DNA of 64,000 nt from Allolobophora icterica (GCA_963556255.1 OY744610.1:14796919-14860918); one strand, 5' to 3'; shown: positions 1-12,930, numbered from the stretch's first letter. Translations and numbers: made by a program. Notes: generated by a model from the letters alone, not told the origin.

Positions 1-343
1 GCGATCTTGGTGTCCTGGTGAAGAAGAAGAAGAGGAAAGAGAATATAAATGTACATTTTAAAGTCACGTCTTGCAATAGCAGTGATTGTTGTAGCAGAAC
101 CTTCGTTTAGGTCATTATATCAACAGGTTGGCCTAATAATTATAACCATTCATTTAAAATAAATTTTCGTCACAGGCATTTCTCAGCTGCCTCTATGTCT
201 TCCCTCGCTGCTTCAAACTGTTTACAGTTCAAGAAACATTTCAAACATGAGTTTCCAGCTCTTAAGGGACAATTCTCCTTCTCTCGTTTCATTTTGCAAA
301 CAATTTAAAACTTATCTTTCACCAAGTACCGTGCTTGTGAGGC

Positions 344-871
<528 letters not shown>

Positions 872-989
872 TGACAAGTACAATAAATTTATATGGTAGT
901 AACAGATGGTAACGAGTTTAACAGGAGTCGAATTTAACTTTTGCTGCTCAGTTTAAAGTTGTGCCGTAGTTAGTGTAGGGAATAGAAAG

Positions 990-1085
990 GCTGAGTCAAC
1001 CTTTATGAGACTAGCGGGCATCGAACCCGCATCCTTCTGATCTTCGCGTCAGCGTGTTACCATTCAATCATATCCCCGCCCCAGA
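990..1085 (-). mobile_element. tRNA-derived SINE head
   Basis: On the minus strand there is an A-box-like TGATTGAATGGT (1059-1070) and a B-box-like GGTTCGATGCC (1017-1027) inside a perfect T-arm stem (GCGGG/CCCGC). The would-be acceptor ends do not pair, so this is a tRNA-derived SINE head rather than a tRNA gene. I cannot delimit its tail. Confidence 0.6.
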
Positions 1086-1400
1086 CATACTCTGAAAACA
1101 GTTTAAGTGGCTCAGCCCATAATAAGTTTAACCACTTAAGTTTCAGGAGCAGTTTACGCCTGTGACTTTTGAGGTGGTGTCTGTTGGAGGGCTGATATTT
1201 AGACAACGACCTTGGGAGTTTATAGTTTTACTTTAACTTTGACATAATTAACATAAAATTTATTAATATTTAAGTGAAGGATAATCACAGTTTATGGAAG
1301 AATTTACTCTTTAATTTAAATAGCATTTCTATTACGAAACTTGACCTTCTGTCTCAATGGACACTATCACAACTTTCAAGAGGAGCTAGGAAAATTGTAG

Positions 1401-1929
1401 CGCCACTCAGCAATTTAAAGGCGCTTTCGACCTAAGTCAATGCTATCACTAAAAATTAAGCACTACCGTACAGGTTTATTTGCAGTGGACCACTTTAACT
1501 GGACCAATTTAAACCATTGTTATGTTGTGCTATGTTATGTGCAAAAAACACACAGCCTAGGCTCATGTGAAGGACATTTAACTTCCACATGAAAATTAAC
1601 TGTCACATAGAGATCAACGCAGGTGAATAAGCCAGCTGGTATCTCGGTGACTGTGTTCAGCTCTCTGACTCGGCTTTGGTCACAGATACATTTTTAGAGA
1701 TTTACAATTGTAAGCCTTACGGCCTAGGTGTCCTTCTCTCTCTTGGCAAACGTATTTTGTTCTTCATGAACACGACGTCTGTGAACAAACCTTCTCTTTA
1801 TGTAGCGCTCTTGTTTCGGTGGTGCCCTGTAATTGTTATCGTGGCAGTAATTGTAATCGAACATTTATAAAAAGCTCCACTCAACGATTCAAAGATGCTT
1901 CCGACCCAAGTCAATGCTATCACTAAAAT
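1401..1929. repeat. Pair of ~54 bp direct repeats
   Basis: The segment at about 1401-1454 recurs at about 1873-1929. Both end in AAGTCAATGCTATCACTAAAA-like sequence, with roughly seven mismatches between them. They lie in or beside the 1.5 kb dispersed repeat and may be ends of an element. The intervening bases encode nothing convincing. Confidence 0.7.
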
Positions 1930-3190
1930 GCACTTCAGGCCTTTCGGGAAAAGAGGAAGAGAAAGGCTGATGAGCTCAAGCGGAAACTCCTGCGGAAGAT
2001 GGCTTATCTCTTATCGCTTAAGAAACTCTCGATTTACCATTGCGATTTGGCATTTTACGACAAAAATGCAATCGTCATTGGTTGGGGTTTTGGATCTGGT
2101 CTAGCCCAACCTAGAAACTTTTTAAAGGTTTGATTTATGATCGAAATTTATTAAATTGTATTTTCTACATTTTATTTGTGAATTTGTTAGTAGGTTATAT
2201 AGTGCTGCCTACATACGTCCTGCCAGCATAACCTTGTAGGTGTACGCGTTTGTGTAGCGCCCGTATGGCCTCCACCATCCTCATATTTTCAATGAATTGT
2301 TCACAACCTTGTTCGTTTGAACGGACACCACGCCATTTAAGGTCCCTGTGTACGAATCAAGCTAGCCCGAGCTTCAAATATCCGAAATGGCGCCCATATG
2401 CGACCCATAATCCCATATGGGACCCGTATTATAGAGCTCATGTTGGTCCAATCTAATGCCGTTGGAATGCTGGTAGGTTAAGCGTGTATTATGCAGCCTC
2501 TCGCATAGGTCCCAGCTCATTGTGGGATAGAGGAAATTGCACACACTGCATCGATTTGACGACTGTTTCGAGGTCTATCATTTCTGGCCGGAATTGACTC
2601 GTGGCTTAGGGGGAAAACCTAGAAATCTACGGGCCGCAAATCCAATGCAGCGTCGACGCAGTAAAGTAAACAATACAGGCAGACGATCGCCCAGAGCCAT
2701 TAAAACTCAATTAGGCCTCGTCATCTGATTACAATGAACTGCCTCCATAATCATACATAAGCTATATCTACGAAGCTAATCACTTTTCTCAGAGTCAATG
2801 CTTGTTTCATCTTGTCCATTATGGACGATTCTTTAAGCAACCGCAGCAGCTACCTTACGTTTACGAGGTATTGGATTTTTGTCAAGTTCTAAATTCTTTT
2901 AGAAAGTTTAAATAAATCATATTGCATAATTTTAACAACTTACTCTAAACCTGACGCTATGGAGTTTACTTCTAATGTAAATATAAGCGTTTTTTTATAA
3001 CGACTCTGGCATCGACTCTGTTCATTCTTAAATAAATTGGTCGGGTGAGATCCTTCACAACTGCTGTCCGTTTGAATAGGCGCCACGCCATTAATTTTAA
3101 GATCCGCGTGTACGGATTCTACTAGCCCCGGATTTAAATCTCTGAAATAAGCCACCTTCGGAATGCGAACCGCGATCCGCATGCTCTCTT
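1617..3190 (+). repeat. Copy 1 of an unnamed dispersed repeat (other copy near 52.6-53.4 kb)
   Basis: Several blocks here match 52622-53420 in the same order and orientation. They include a block containing TTTTGTTCTTCATGAACACG, an AGGGG..AAAACCT block, and a block containing CGAAGCTAATCACTTTTCT. Copy 1 also has an internal pair of about 100 bp near 2318-2410 and 3070-3180, both containing CCACGCCATT and CTAGCCC. No long open frame is seen. I cannot assign a transposon class. Divergence and gaps suggest an old element. Confidence 0.65.
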
Positions 3191-3359
3191 ACACAGAGGA
3201 GTATAATACGCAGCCTAAGCTCTTACCAATGTAGCTAACAGTACTGGGTCAGATTCTAATGGATAGGCCTCTCCTACGCTGTCCAGTGATAAAATTGCCG
3301 AATGCGCATCTTTGGACTGAGCCATGGAAATTAGAATCATAGAGATAAGCAGATGGTAG

Positions 3360-4404
3360 AAGGTCATTGTATTGTATTCGGATATTTATAAAGCGCTTCT
3401 AGCGGGAGGGCCATTCAGAAGCGCTCCCAATGCGAGAGAACCCGAGAGAAAAAGCATGTTTTAAGAAAGGTAAAAGAGGAAGAGACGTAACGAACGGAGG
3501 AAGCTCATTCCAAAGAGCAGGGCCAATGGAAGCAAAAGACCTAGATTGAGCCAGAGAAGTCCTGACACGGAGAACGAGGAGGTCAAAACGTTCAGATGAA
3601 CGAAGAGGACGAAGACAAGCAGCAGAGTGAGGACGAAACCAAGCTGAGTCTTAGAGACGAGGATGAGGGACCTTGAATTGGACGCGGGCAGAAAGCGAGA
3701 GCCAGTGGGGTTCTTCAACCATGAAGGTGGTGATTATGAGAATCGAGGAAGACGGGCAATTAATCTAGCAGCATTAAGAACGGACTGAAGAGGAGCAAGA
3801 CGGACTTTTCGAAGACAAATGAGGAGGGAATTGCAGTTGTCAAGTCTAGAGCAAACAAATTGAAGTGAAAATTGGAGATGAGACAGAGCGACGGATTGCT
3901 CTAAGGCGCCTTAGGTGAAAATAGGAAGTGCGAGTGAGTTTGGAAATGTGTTCAGTAAAGGTGAGAGAATTGTTAAGGGTCACTCCTAGATCACGAACGC
4001 TAGACAAGAAAGTGAAAAGCGGAAACCTTTGAGACAGCTCAGCAAAGTCGAGTTTCTGAAGTTGCTGTGGAGTGCCAAAATAGATAAACTGGGTTTTGTA
4101 CGAGTTGAGGGAGAGGCGATTGGAAGACTTCCAGGTATGGAGATCAAGAGAAAGAGCTTGCATGCGCTGAGCAAGAACAAGTTGAGAGGAAGGAGGCCCA
4201 TGAGCATAAGCCTGGACAGCATCAGTAAAGAGGTGGCCTGAAGCCCGTGCATAAAATAAAGAGGAGAAGGCCCAGAACAGAACCCTGCGGAACACCCAGT
4301 TTAACAGGGACCAACAGAGTTCTAAATTCACCAGAGATAAACATCTGAGTGCGATCAGACAGGTATGACCGGAACCACTGGAGAGGGGGCCTTGCTCCAG
4401 TCAC
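3360..4404 (-). mobile_element. 5'-truncated non-LTR retrotransposon (reverse transcriptase, CR1/L2-like)
   Basis: Minus-strand frames encode the C-terminal half of a LINE reverse transcriptase. Seen in order are RSYLSDRTQ and VPQGSVLG (4404-4222), a degenerate YADD box reading LFTDAVQAYAHGPP, HLRRLRAIRRS in the thumb, then near 3500 AQSRSFASIGPALWNELPP. The pieces lie in different frames and contain stops, so the copy is dead. The 3' end holds a GGGAGCGC...AGAAGCGCTTTATAAATATCC hairpin-like block followed by ATACA repeats (3369-3383), which is the LINE tail. Related copies in this window lie at 37.7 kb, 45.5 kb and 62 kb. The clade call is from motif memory only. Confidence 0.88.
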
Positions 4405-4789
4405 GTTGACCGCGCCTACAGGATGTTGTTTCTGGTGGCCATCTGTATAATTATAGGTTCAATATGGACTTAGTAATGTGACTGCCAGAGGTTTGGTAGA
4501 AATGCACATGGTAGTGATGCACGTGGTAGAAAGGATTTGGTGGAGATGTAGACGAAGTGTCTCTAGATACCAGTCCTAGTCAGCTTTAATCGTTATATAT
4601 AAAATTATACGCTGCACATATACAGAAGTTTCAGACGCAAATGAACCCGTCGGCCGAAAAAGGGTAAAAACACTATCTTGCGGGAAGATCATAAGACGTA
4701 AAGCACGTAAATTGTATTGACAGTGAGAAGAAAACGTCCGACTTACTGACAGAAATGATTATTGTATGCATTTCCTTTTATCGCCCAGA

Positions 4790-4865
4790 TTAGGCTGGGA
4801 GCGTCTCTGGGTAGGTATCTAGGGTGGGCGCTATAGAAATTCTCTGAATGATAGAATAAATTTAA
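4790..4865 (+). mobile_element. Solo LINE/SINE 3' tail relic
   Basis: The block with GGGAGCGTCTCTGGGTAGG and GGCGCTATAGAAATTCTC, followed by AATAAATTT, matches the 3' tail shared by the SINE at 15.35 kb and the LINE at 62.0 kb. The body of the element is not recognisable upstream. Confidence 0.6.
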
Positions 4866-6477
4866 GCCTTTAAGAAAAGCTAGTAAGTTCAGTCTTGGCT
4901 CCAATCTGTCAGCTTTTTGCCTCAACCAGGATTTCGACGAAAGTTGTGTCCACTGTGGGGCCTGACCCATGTGACAGTTTATATCCTCTTCGTAAGTCAC
5001 TCTATTCCAGAATGATGATTTGTTAAACGTTATAAATGTACCTGTAACAGCGAAATCGTAAAAGACAATGTCAAACTAGTGACCAGTTAATCAGAATATC
5101 TGAGAATGTATATGCCGTTTTGTTAATCAGATTTCTGCTGTATGTTCATGTTGAGAACATCTGTAACACAAGGTAAGTCTCGAGTAAAAATACGAATACT
5201 GTGATTTCAGAACCAGTACTTAAAAACTACTTTCTAATTGTACTTGAGTACGAGGATGATTGCCATGTACAAAATTTCTGCTTATAGAATTGTCCTGCAG
5301 AGGCGAGCGTGTAAGCGAAGTTTGTACTAAAGCCAAGTTTGTACGAAAGACAAAATGACTGTAGCTTATGCGTACAATGTTTACCCTAATCAAAAACCAC
5401 TATCGCAAGCCCATTTATTAATCATGAAAATATTATCAAAAAGGATGAACAGGAAGTTCGAAGATGGTCTTCAATGAATGACTTCCTGGTTTAGATTTGA
5501 AACATTCAGTCCATCATAATCTCTGGTATCGTATACCCGATCTACAAAAATGTAATCTAATAACTTCTAAAGCACCTCTATCATAATGCTCAAGTCATCG
5601 GTTGGAGCAGCCTGATCGATGTCTATTAGGTCAGGAGAACTAGAAATCACGCTTCGATGGATAAACACGTCGAAACAAATAAGTATAGATCTGCAAGAAA
5701 TGAAAGAGCTGAGAGAGGAGAGAGAACAGTTGGGTCTTTCACATGTTCTCGTAGGCTGATCCAAAACCTTGGACCAACCGCCAAGGGGGCTCGAAATTAC
5801 AACACTGTTCGGGTGTGGAACAGAGCAACACACAGCATGTATGTCGGATGCCATAAATACAGACTTTAAAATGGATTCTTTGCTAAACATTGGTGAAGAA
5901 GTTGGCTATGCTCAGGAGCTTAAGGGAAAGAGTAGGTGAGCCTATCTATCGCATAGGAATACTATTGCTGTGATTGTACTGGAATCGTATTGTATCTGAC
6001 ACGAACACTTCGTTGTTGATAAAGGTACTGTCTATTTAACGAACACAATATTAAGCACTTGAAGATTTTGTTAAACGTGCATTATCCACTAGCTAAAAAA
6101 CAGGTTAAGGTTTGCATTATAATCTCCAAAGGCCCACTTGTTAGATCTGTTACTCAGACATGCTTCTTACGCTCGTGGTTCTAACCTAATTATTGCAAAT
6201 ACGAGCATATTAAAGTGTTTCCATTTTAGGAGTACAGTAAAGGCCGTTAAAAGTTCAATGTCAAAAGTAGGGAATCCAGAGTTTACCGCCGAAATGGATA
6301 GTTTTATTACATGGCTGCGCACATCATATCTCTACCATAGGCTTCTCTCTGCCATACGAATCTCTACCACATCCAATTAAATCAGGTTCATCATTTTAGG
6401 TGTGTTCGTCTTTGGCAGTTCTGGTGCAAGGGTAAAAGAGACGAAACCCAAATGCTTATTTTAATTTCTTCTTTACA
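4866..6477. other. No recognisable gene
   Basis: AT-rich sequence with only short frames that lack family motifs. It is upstream of Mab-21 gene A and may contain its 5' exon(s) and promoter, but I cannot locate them. Confidence 0.5.
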
Positions 6478-6509
6478 TGATATTTCGATTGTCACTGTGG
6501 CAGAAATAA

Positions 6510-6527
6510 TGATTTTTTTGTATTCAG
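6510..6527 (+). promoter_or_regulatory. 3' splice site (polypyrimidine tract + AG) before Mab-21 gene A exon
   Basis: The run TGATTTTTTTGTATTCAG ends with AG at 6526-6527. The Mab-21 reading frame is open and homologous to the paralogue from directly after it, about 50 bases before the first in-frame ATG at 6580. An acceptor sits at the same place in the paralogue, just upstream of its ATG. Confidence 0.65.
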
Positions 6528-9500
6528 AACCGAAGATGTTTCAACCGTCATCGTTGGCACGTGTCAGATTCATCCTAGAATGCACAGAGATGTTTTTGAT
6601 TCTATGCAATTTGACATTCTGTCTCCAAGGCAAACGCTTATGCATAGTTTTCAGTGTGGCAGTTCTGCTGAATTCTACATCGAACCCATAAATTCATGTA
6701 TTGACGACCACGATATAATGAAATTTTGGACAAATTACCTGGCCTTCATAGGAGACATTCCAGTTTTACCAGCTGATTTCCGTGGCTTAGTGGACACAAT
6801 ATGCTGTTTCCAGATTGTGCCCTACTCTGATTATCCAGGGTATGTTAGTCTTCTGCATGTTGGGGAAATGGTGTATAATTGGCACTGCAAAAAATTTCAG
6901 TTTCATACGACTAACAAATACTATTTAGTTAGATACGAGACCCCTTTAACATTATATCACCGCAATTATACCGACCAACCAGAAACGTTCGGTCCAGCGG
7001 TTAAGTGCATTTCCGAAAATAGTGACCGAGTTCCATCCTATTGGTGCCCACAGTGGCCAAAAGAGGCACAAAATTGGCTGTTTCGACGAAGAAATTACGG
7101 ATGGCCTACATCTGACAACATCCGCGATGTAGTACAGAATGGTTGTCATGTTGTATTTGCAAAGCATCCTGCTTGCAGAAAAGATGAACGCCAGTGGAGG
7201 CTGTCGTTTTCTAGTGCTGAACTAATATTAATTCAGAGCTGGACTCCAGTTCAGCAGATTGTCTATCACATGCTAAGATTCTTTGCGAAAAGTGAACTAA
7301 TCAAAAAAGATTGTCCAAAGGAAGATGAAGTTCTCTGTACATACCATTTCAAAACACTGATGCTGTGGTCCTGTGAAGAGATGTCACAAGAATGGTGGAA
7401 AGCCTCGCCTGTTGTTGAAATATGCTGTAATTTATTGCGAAAGCTATCAGAATGGCTAAAGAAAGGATATTATCCGAACTATTTTATTTCTCAGGCAAAC
7501 TTGCTTCATGAAGGCATGAACCAGAAAATAATTGATGAGACTATTAGCCGTTTGAATGAGTTCTGCCATTTTTACAGTCTTAGTTTTTGGTTTTTGCTTA
7601 AGTACATAAAGCCAATCTCACAGAAAATGGTTACTTTGGAAGATAGAATCGAGCCTGAGATAGATGCTGGATATTGCATGTCGCGTATATGCGAAATAAT
7701 GGATGCCAGGAAACTTGGAAACTTTGACTTACGGTTTTCATACGGATTCTGGCATTGTGTTCTGCACACTTTTCCTAAGCAAATACTGGAAACAGGTTAT
7801 ATGTTCCATTACTTTTTAAATGAAGTTTGTCTTTTGAGGGATCATAGAAAAGAAAAAGTTGAACAAGGGTTATGTCTAGCTACTGTGGAGTTCTCATCAA
7901 GGTTTCCGCAGTTTGGAAAAGTGTTATACATTTTGCATTCCGCCAATGCATTAGAATTTAAGCAAATTACATACGATAGCGACATATTTACTGAATTTAT
8001 TAAAGAAATTACATGGCTACCGAAAGTCGTGAGGTCTAAGCATCATAACTTTCCAAAACCCAATGAAAAAAGTCTCGACAGGAGAGTAGTACTATTCTTG
8101 AGAGCTCAAGATCTCATGGAAAATTTAGCTGGGTTAAATAGTCCTGAGGAATTTAAGCTGTTATCTCAGTTGTCAAAAGAGCTTCTTAGAAACGCGTTAT
8201 ATTGTGCTGATACTAAGTCGAGTGCTAACAGAGGCGTGGCTTTGGTTTACATGGCGGCCCTTCATTTTTCAGAATCGGATTACGAGACTGCCATAGACTT
8301 CTGCTCGACATTTCTCGACACTAAAACACCTGGTCACGATGATGATAATTGTAATGACGAGGAGGAGGTGGAAGAGAAACAGAAGGAGAAGAAAGAAACG
8401 CTGAAAGCAGACTGTTCGTTTTGGTTTTCGCAAACGGACTACAGGATTGCCATAGACTTCTCTTCGACAATTTTCAACAGAAAAAGACCTGGTCATGATT
8501 ATGGTAGATATGATGAACTGCAGGAGTTGGAAGAGGAAGTAAAGGAGAAGAAAGAATCGCTAAATGCAAGATGTTTTCTTCACTTATCGGAATCGGATTA
8601 CAGAGACCTCGCTTCGAAAGCTAATATTAGTCAACCGCCTGGTTATTACGAGGCAGAGGAAAAAGAGAATGAGAAAGAAACGGTGAATCCAGGATGTTTT
8701 CTTCATTTTTCTGATTCGGATTACGAGATTGCCTTAAACTTCTCTTCGAGAATTTTTAATAGACAAACACCTGGACATGATGATGATACGCATGATGACC
8801 AGGAGACGGTGGAGGAGGAAGAAACGCGGAATGCAAGATGTGTGCTTCATTTATCGGAATCGGATTACAAGAACGCCAAAGATCTTTTTAGGAAGGTTTT
8901 CATCAATCAACCGCCTGGTTATTATGAGGCAGAGGAAAAAGAAGAGAAAGAAACAATTAATGCAGGATGTTTGTTTTACATTGACGATGTGGCTACAATT
9001 GTTGGATTTTACTTGATTTTTAGGCGGATTCATGATAATTTTCAGTACAATAGGAAACGGTGTCTTCTTGATTTGCGCCTCTCACCAGAAGTTTTTGCTC
9101 ACTATTATTTTAATAACTTCCTCAACTCAAAGAAGGTTCAAAGCTTTTCGACAAAAATACGATTTGCAACCCCCAACATTTCCGATGGATGAAATTTTTA
9201 CGGCTATGACAAACAGAAAATCTTTGGTATTGTCAAAAGGTACAGGTAGTGTTGTACGCGTCTATCAAAGAACCGATCCAATAAACGATTTAGAAGCGCT
9301 CAATAGAACCTGTTTTGCAAATGAATTCGACATAATTCAATTGCTCTTGGAATATTCTTTAGAAAATATGACGTCATTTTATAAAGGTATCTGCAAGGAC
9401 TTTGGTATTCACTGCAATGCAGCTGATTGTTACCGTGCTGCGTATCTATACAAGTGTCGTAAATATCCAGAGGTCTTGCAGTTATGTGGAGGAATTCTTG

Positions 9501-9937
9501 GTGAGCCAGATCTGCAGAGGAACTTGGAGTTATATACATTTGCAAATGTTGTGGTGGTGCCACCGCTTGATTCGTATTTCGACCGAGATTTCCAATGTTT
9601 GCTTGGATTGCACACACTTGTTTGCTATTTATCGCCACTGAATGAAGATTTGTGCAAACTAGAATTCACAGCTCAGTCGAAGTTCCAGCAATATTTTGCC
9701 AGAGCTTTTTATTCTATGAAGTGTCAACTTTCTGCATTTTTATGTTACCATTATGTTCAGAAATGCCATTATTTTCTAGGAAGACATTTCCTAGCAAGAT
9801 ATTTGAGGGTGAGAATTCTAATCGACTGCAATCACTCAAACTCAGAGGTATTGTTCGAATTTAAGAAATTGAAAAGCCATCTTCCATTTGAACACATCAT
9901 TCGTTGCTTTCTTGAACAAAAACTTCGACGACTATAG
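6528..9937 (+). CDS. Long Mab-21/cGAS-like domain protein A, frameshifted (possible recent pseudogene)
   Basis: This is a Mab-21 domain protein, the superfamily that includes cGAS and Mab-21-like proteins; its activity is not known. From ATG 6580, GS is at residues 27-28 and DHD at 43-45, the position of the metal-binding acidic pair of nucleotidyltransferases. The core shows WCPQWPKEAQNW, GWP, GCHVVFAKHP, LSFSSAELIL and TYHFKTLMLWSCEE. The core is followed by a long helical, TPR-like extension. Homology to gene B starts before ATG 6580, directly after the acceptor at 6527, in a frame with no upstream ATG. The start codon is therefore in an unseen 5' exon or lost. Frame 1 ends at 9192, and the homologous sequence continues in frame 2 from about 9145 to TAG 9935-9937. 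One indel near 9135-9150 (AGCTTTTCG) explains this; it is a real lesion or a sequence error. Residues 561-797 are a five-fold module expansion. Confidence 0.87.
8260..8970 (+). repeat. Five tandem TPR-like modules inside Mab-21 gene A
   Basis: Gene B has one helix here (AALHFATTEYQIVADLCSRV). Gene A has five copies of LHFSESDY..AIDF..FL plus an acidic linker and N-A-x-C. They start at about 8260, 8416, 8575, 8698 and 8842. Two linker types are visible: PGHDDD-type (A) and PPGYYEAEEKE-type (B), in the order A, A, B, A, B. All junctions stay in frame. The linkers are purine-rich and rich in Glu and Lys. Confidence 0.9.
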
Positions 9938-9988
9938 AACCTTAATTATAAGACACCATAAAGTAGATTGCGATTAATGTAAATATGC

Positions 9989-9994
9989 AATAAA
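9989..9994 (+). terminator. Poly(A) signal AATAAA of Mab-21 gene A
   Basis: An exact AATAAA lies 51 bases after the stop codon at 9937, giving a very short 3' UTR. Position and strand fit. Confidence 0.65.
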
Positions 9995-12754
9995 CTAAAA
10001 TATACGCAAGTGATGACGCTAATTCCAGACTATAATTGCCTGGCTGTAACCATCCCTTGATGGCTGAGCCGTTTGTCTGTCATCCAGACTTCAACTTTCC
10101 TCAAAGGATTTCGGATGGACCATGGATTCTGTCACCACAAATATTATGTCAAGACACTGATCCGTTGTGCAGTTTTGTCGCAGAGCTGACCACATCGCAC
10201 ATTGTTAATGTTTGTCTTCGAATACGCTTAATTCAAATATAATTCATTTAATTTTTTTAATACGAATTTAATTCAAATACGTAGGCTAGAAGTGGCGGAC
10301 ATCATTTCGCTGGTAGTGACGCCTAAGAACTATTTGGGCTCGAGCCGCACATTATGGAGGAATTATTTTTACAACCCACTGGTTACTGTTAATGGTTACT
10401 TTTGAAAGTAGCGCAAAGGGTTGAAAATAGTTCTCCACGTGATCGATTTTGAACTCTTGAAGACGTTTTAAACCACTTGACGGTTTCGAATCGTAAATTA
10501 CAGAGCTTTATGAAGTCGCCAAACATTGTACAGGAAATCTAGAAAATTGGGCGATTTCTATGATTTTTCGTAAGAAAGACAATTTTATTTGTCGGTTCAG
10601 AAAGTTGCGCATCAGAGTCGCCATAATAATAAGCCACGAGCTTGTAACACGATGAACTGATTTTTCGATGTGCCTTACTAGGGTCCAACTCTAATGTGCA
10701 AATGTTCTTTGGCAGACTTCTTAATTAAAACACGGAATAGCATGATAATGACTCTTTAATGGGTTTTATCAGAATCTCTGATAAGTTGTCCGTGTACTGA
10801 ATAACTTATTACCTCTTTCGTGTTTAAATAATTGTTTTTTTTATTCGGGCTGTAGGTTGAATGTTTTGGCAAAAGTTTTTCTATTGAAAGCTGTCAAATT
10901 GGTTGTTTTCTCTACTCTTTTGAACGATACACCTAGTGAATGTTTGCCAATGTACGCATGATAATCATGTGTACTTTGTAATCGAGCTCCTCCCGTGAGT
11001 CTCTCTTGTAGTCACGCTGCATAAATTTGCAATTACTATTACGTCTAGGCAAACAGGATGTCACTATATATACGTGATAATTTTGAACAGTATGATAAAA
11101 TATTATATCGTTGAAGGCAATCAATTCTATGCAGTGTAAATGCGGAAGTATCTATATCACGTGCTGTTTCTCAACTTTGGAGCTAGAGATTAGGCCTACA
11201 CAGACCGGGTTGTATTTCAATGCCTCGTATCTAGCAGGAAAATGATGTAGAGTTAGCCTTATTGGTAATCGAGAGATATGCTACTCTTTTACATCCTTGT
11301 AATAATTTCACCTTGTTATCGGCAAACAATAAAACTGTGCGTATCTAGGCCTTGTTTAAGGTCATCCGGCTTCTGTTGCAGAGGTCATACGCACGTCCAA
11401 ATGCAGATTGAGTTTGCAGTGCTATATAGGCCTACTATATTCTTTCGTCGACTTCTGTTGAAGTCTGGCATTAAATCCAGCTTTATACCCCTAGGTGCTG
11501 ACTTTCGTCGACATGCCGCTTCACCCCTTGGTTTGGATCTCTGTCGACAGCCCCCTCGAAACTGTTAAGTAATGTGGTTGATTAGCGTTCAATTTTTTAT
11601 AAACTGTTGGCCCTAATTTGAAACAATCCATTCCTGCGCAAGAAGCCGATGTAAGATTGGACACTAATTTGGAGCTGTTCATGTTGAACTACAAATGAAT
11701 CTTTGTGAGCTAAAATAATGAATTCGCTAGTGAATTTGCGCCCTCTCAAACCTAGATCACAAGTAACCCGAAAACGTATTTATATTTATTGGGATGGTTT
11801 CCTAGTGGGATAAATCGAAGCAAAATAATGGCATGATGTAGCCTATATTATTGTCATTAGGTTACCACTGAGAAGCCTTTCTGAATTTGCCTGTTAAACT
11901 GAAAATGTAGAACTACCTCCGAGTCGTTTACAATCGGAAATCACTGGTGTTATGGTGTGAATTCTAAATATTCTATCAACAGTTTGCAGGAGACTCAGTC
12001 CTGTTCCAGGTTAGTTTCAAAAAGAACGAGAAATGTTTCTCCATTAGTAGCGTGCTAGATTAAAAATTTGATTAAAACGACCCAAAGAAGGACCAATCAG
12101 ATCCATGAGTTAGATTATTATAGGAACACGAGGTCAATCATCCAAGCTGTAAAACGTAGGCGTCGAATCAAACTCACCATCAGACTGATCAGATGAAAGT
12201 CGTATACGAACAAACATCCAGACCAAACTTACAACCATTTTAATTATCGAGCATCGTAAAAGGTAGTAAATGAATTTAAAAATCCTTAGCCTAATACTAT
12301 CTCTTAAGGATCTACGAACTGAATAGGCCTCGTTCTGATTCTTTTTACAGATCGAGTTCTTCAGGCTAATGATTACAGTTTGCACTGATGCTGCTGCTGT
12401 CTAAAACAAGCTGAATAAACGAAGTCACAGTGAATTTGATGTGTAAATCACAATGCCTACTACCTAGTCTTAACAGAAACCGGAATATCGTAATCGTAAT
12501 CGTAAACTCCAAACTTCTAAAAGGCCACTCAAAAGCCAAGCGCAGGGCACCAGTATATTCACGAGTATGAATTGGTTTTTCAAAAAGCAATGCTCTTAGT
12601 AGCAGTCTGATTTTAAAACACGATGCATGTTTTTCGAGGAGCCAATGGAGGAGATATTCAGTCACTGGAAGTACATGCTCCAGATTCACGGTGTATTCTA
12701 ATTCTAGCCACGGAATGTGGAGATTTCTACGGCTTTGTTGGCCTAAGCTTTATT

Positions 12755-12755
<1 letters not shown>
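9995..12755. other. No recognisable gene
   Basis: AT-rich sequence with short frames only and no motif I can name. Two TAGGCCTA palindromes occur here (11191 and 11427). No clear transposon ends were seen. Confidence 0.5.
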
Positions 12756-12803
<48 letters not shown>

Positions 12804-12930
12804 CAATCAATCAATCCTTTTTATTGAAGCCATTTGAAGTACAAGGAAAATACAACGTAAAGTTTGAACTTTGGCAACAAGAGGAGACCCAAAAGGGATC
12901 TTGATCCCGCTTAGTAGGGCCACCTAGTTA
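12756..12930 (-). mobile_element. LINE 3' end with (TTGA)n tail
   Basis: Reading the minus strand: GCGGGATCAAGATCCCTTTTGG, a palindromic block, then AATAAAAAGG and a tail of TTGA repeats (plus-strand ATCA array 12756-12812). The same arrangement occurs at 27057-27245, which identifies a dispersed LINE family 3' end. No coding part is retained. Confidence 0.65.

Noticed and set aside
990..1085. A true tRNA gene (minus strand)
   Set aside because: The T arm is perfect but acceptor ends do not pair; a SINE head explains it better.
9032..9937. A separate gene from the Mab-21 ORF
   Set aside because: It is the frameshifted C-terminal part of Mab-21 gene A, aligning with the end of gene B.
6580..9937. 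Calling the Mab-21 proteins cGAS enzymes
   Set aside because: Only the GS and DxD motifs can be seen; activity, ligand and third acidic residue are not established.
12750..12815. Telomere-like or satellite origin for the ATCA array
   Set aside because: The same array follows the same LINE 3' block at 27.06 kb, so it is a retrotransposon tail.
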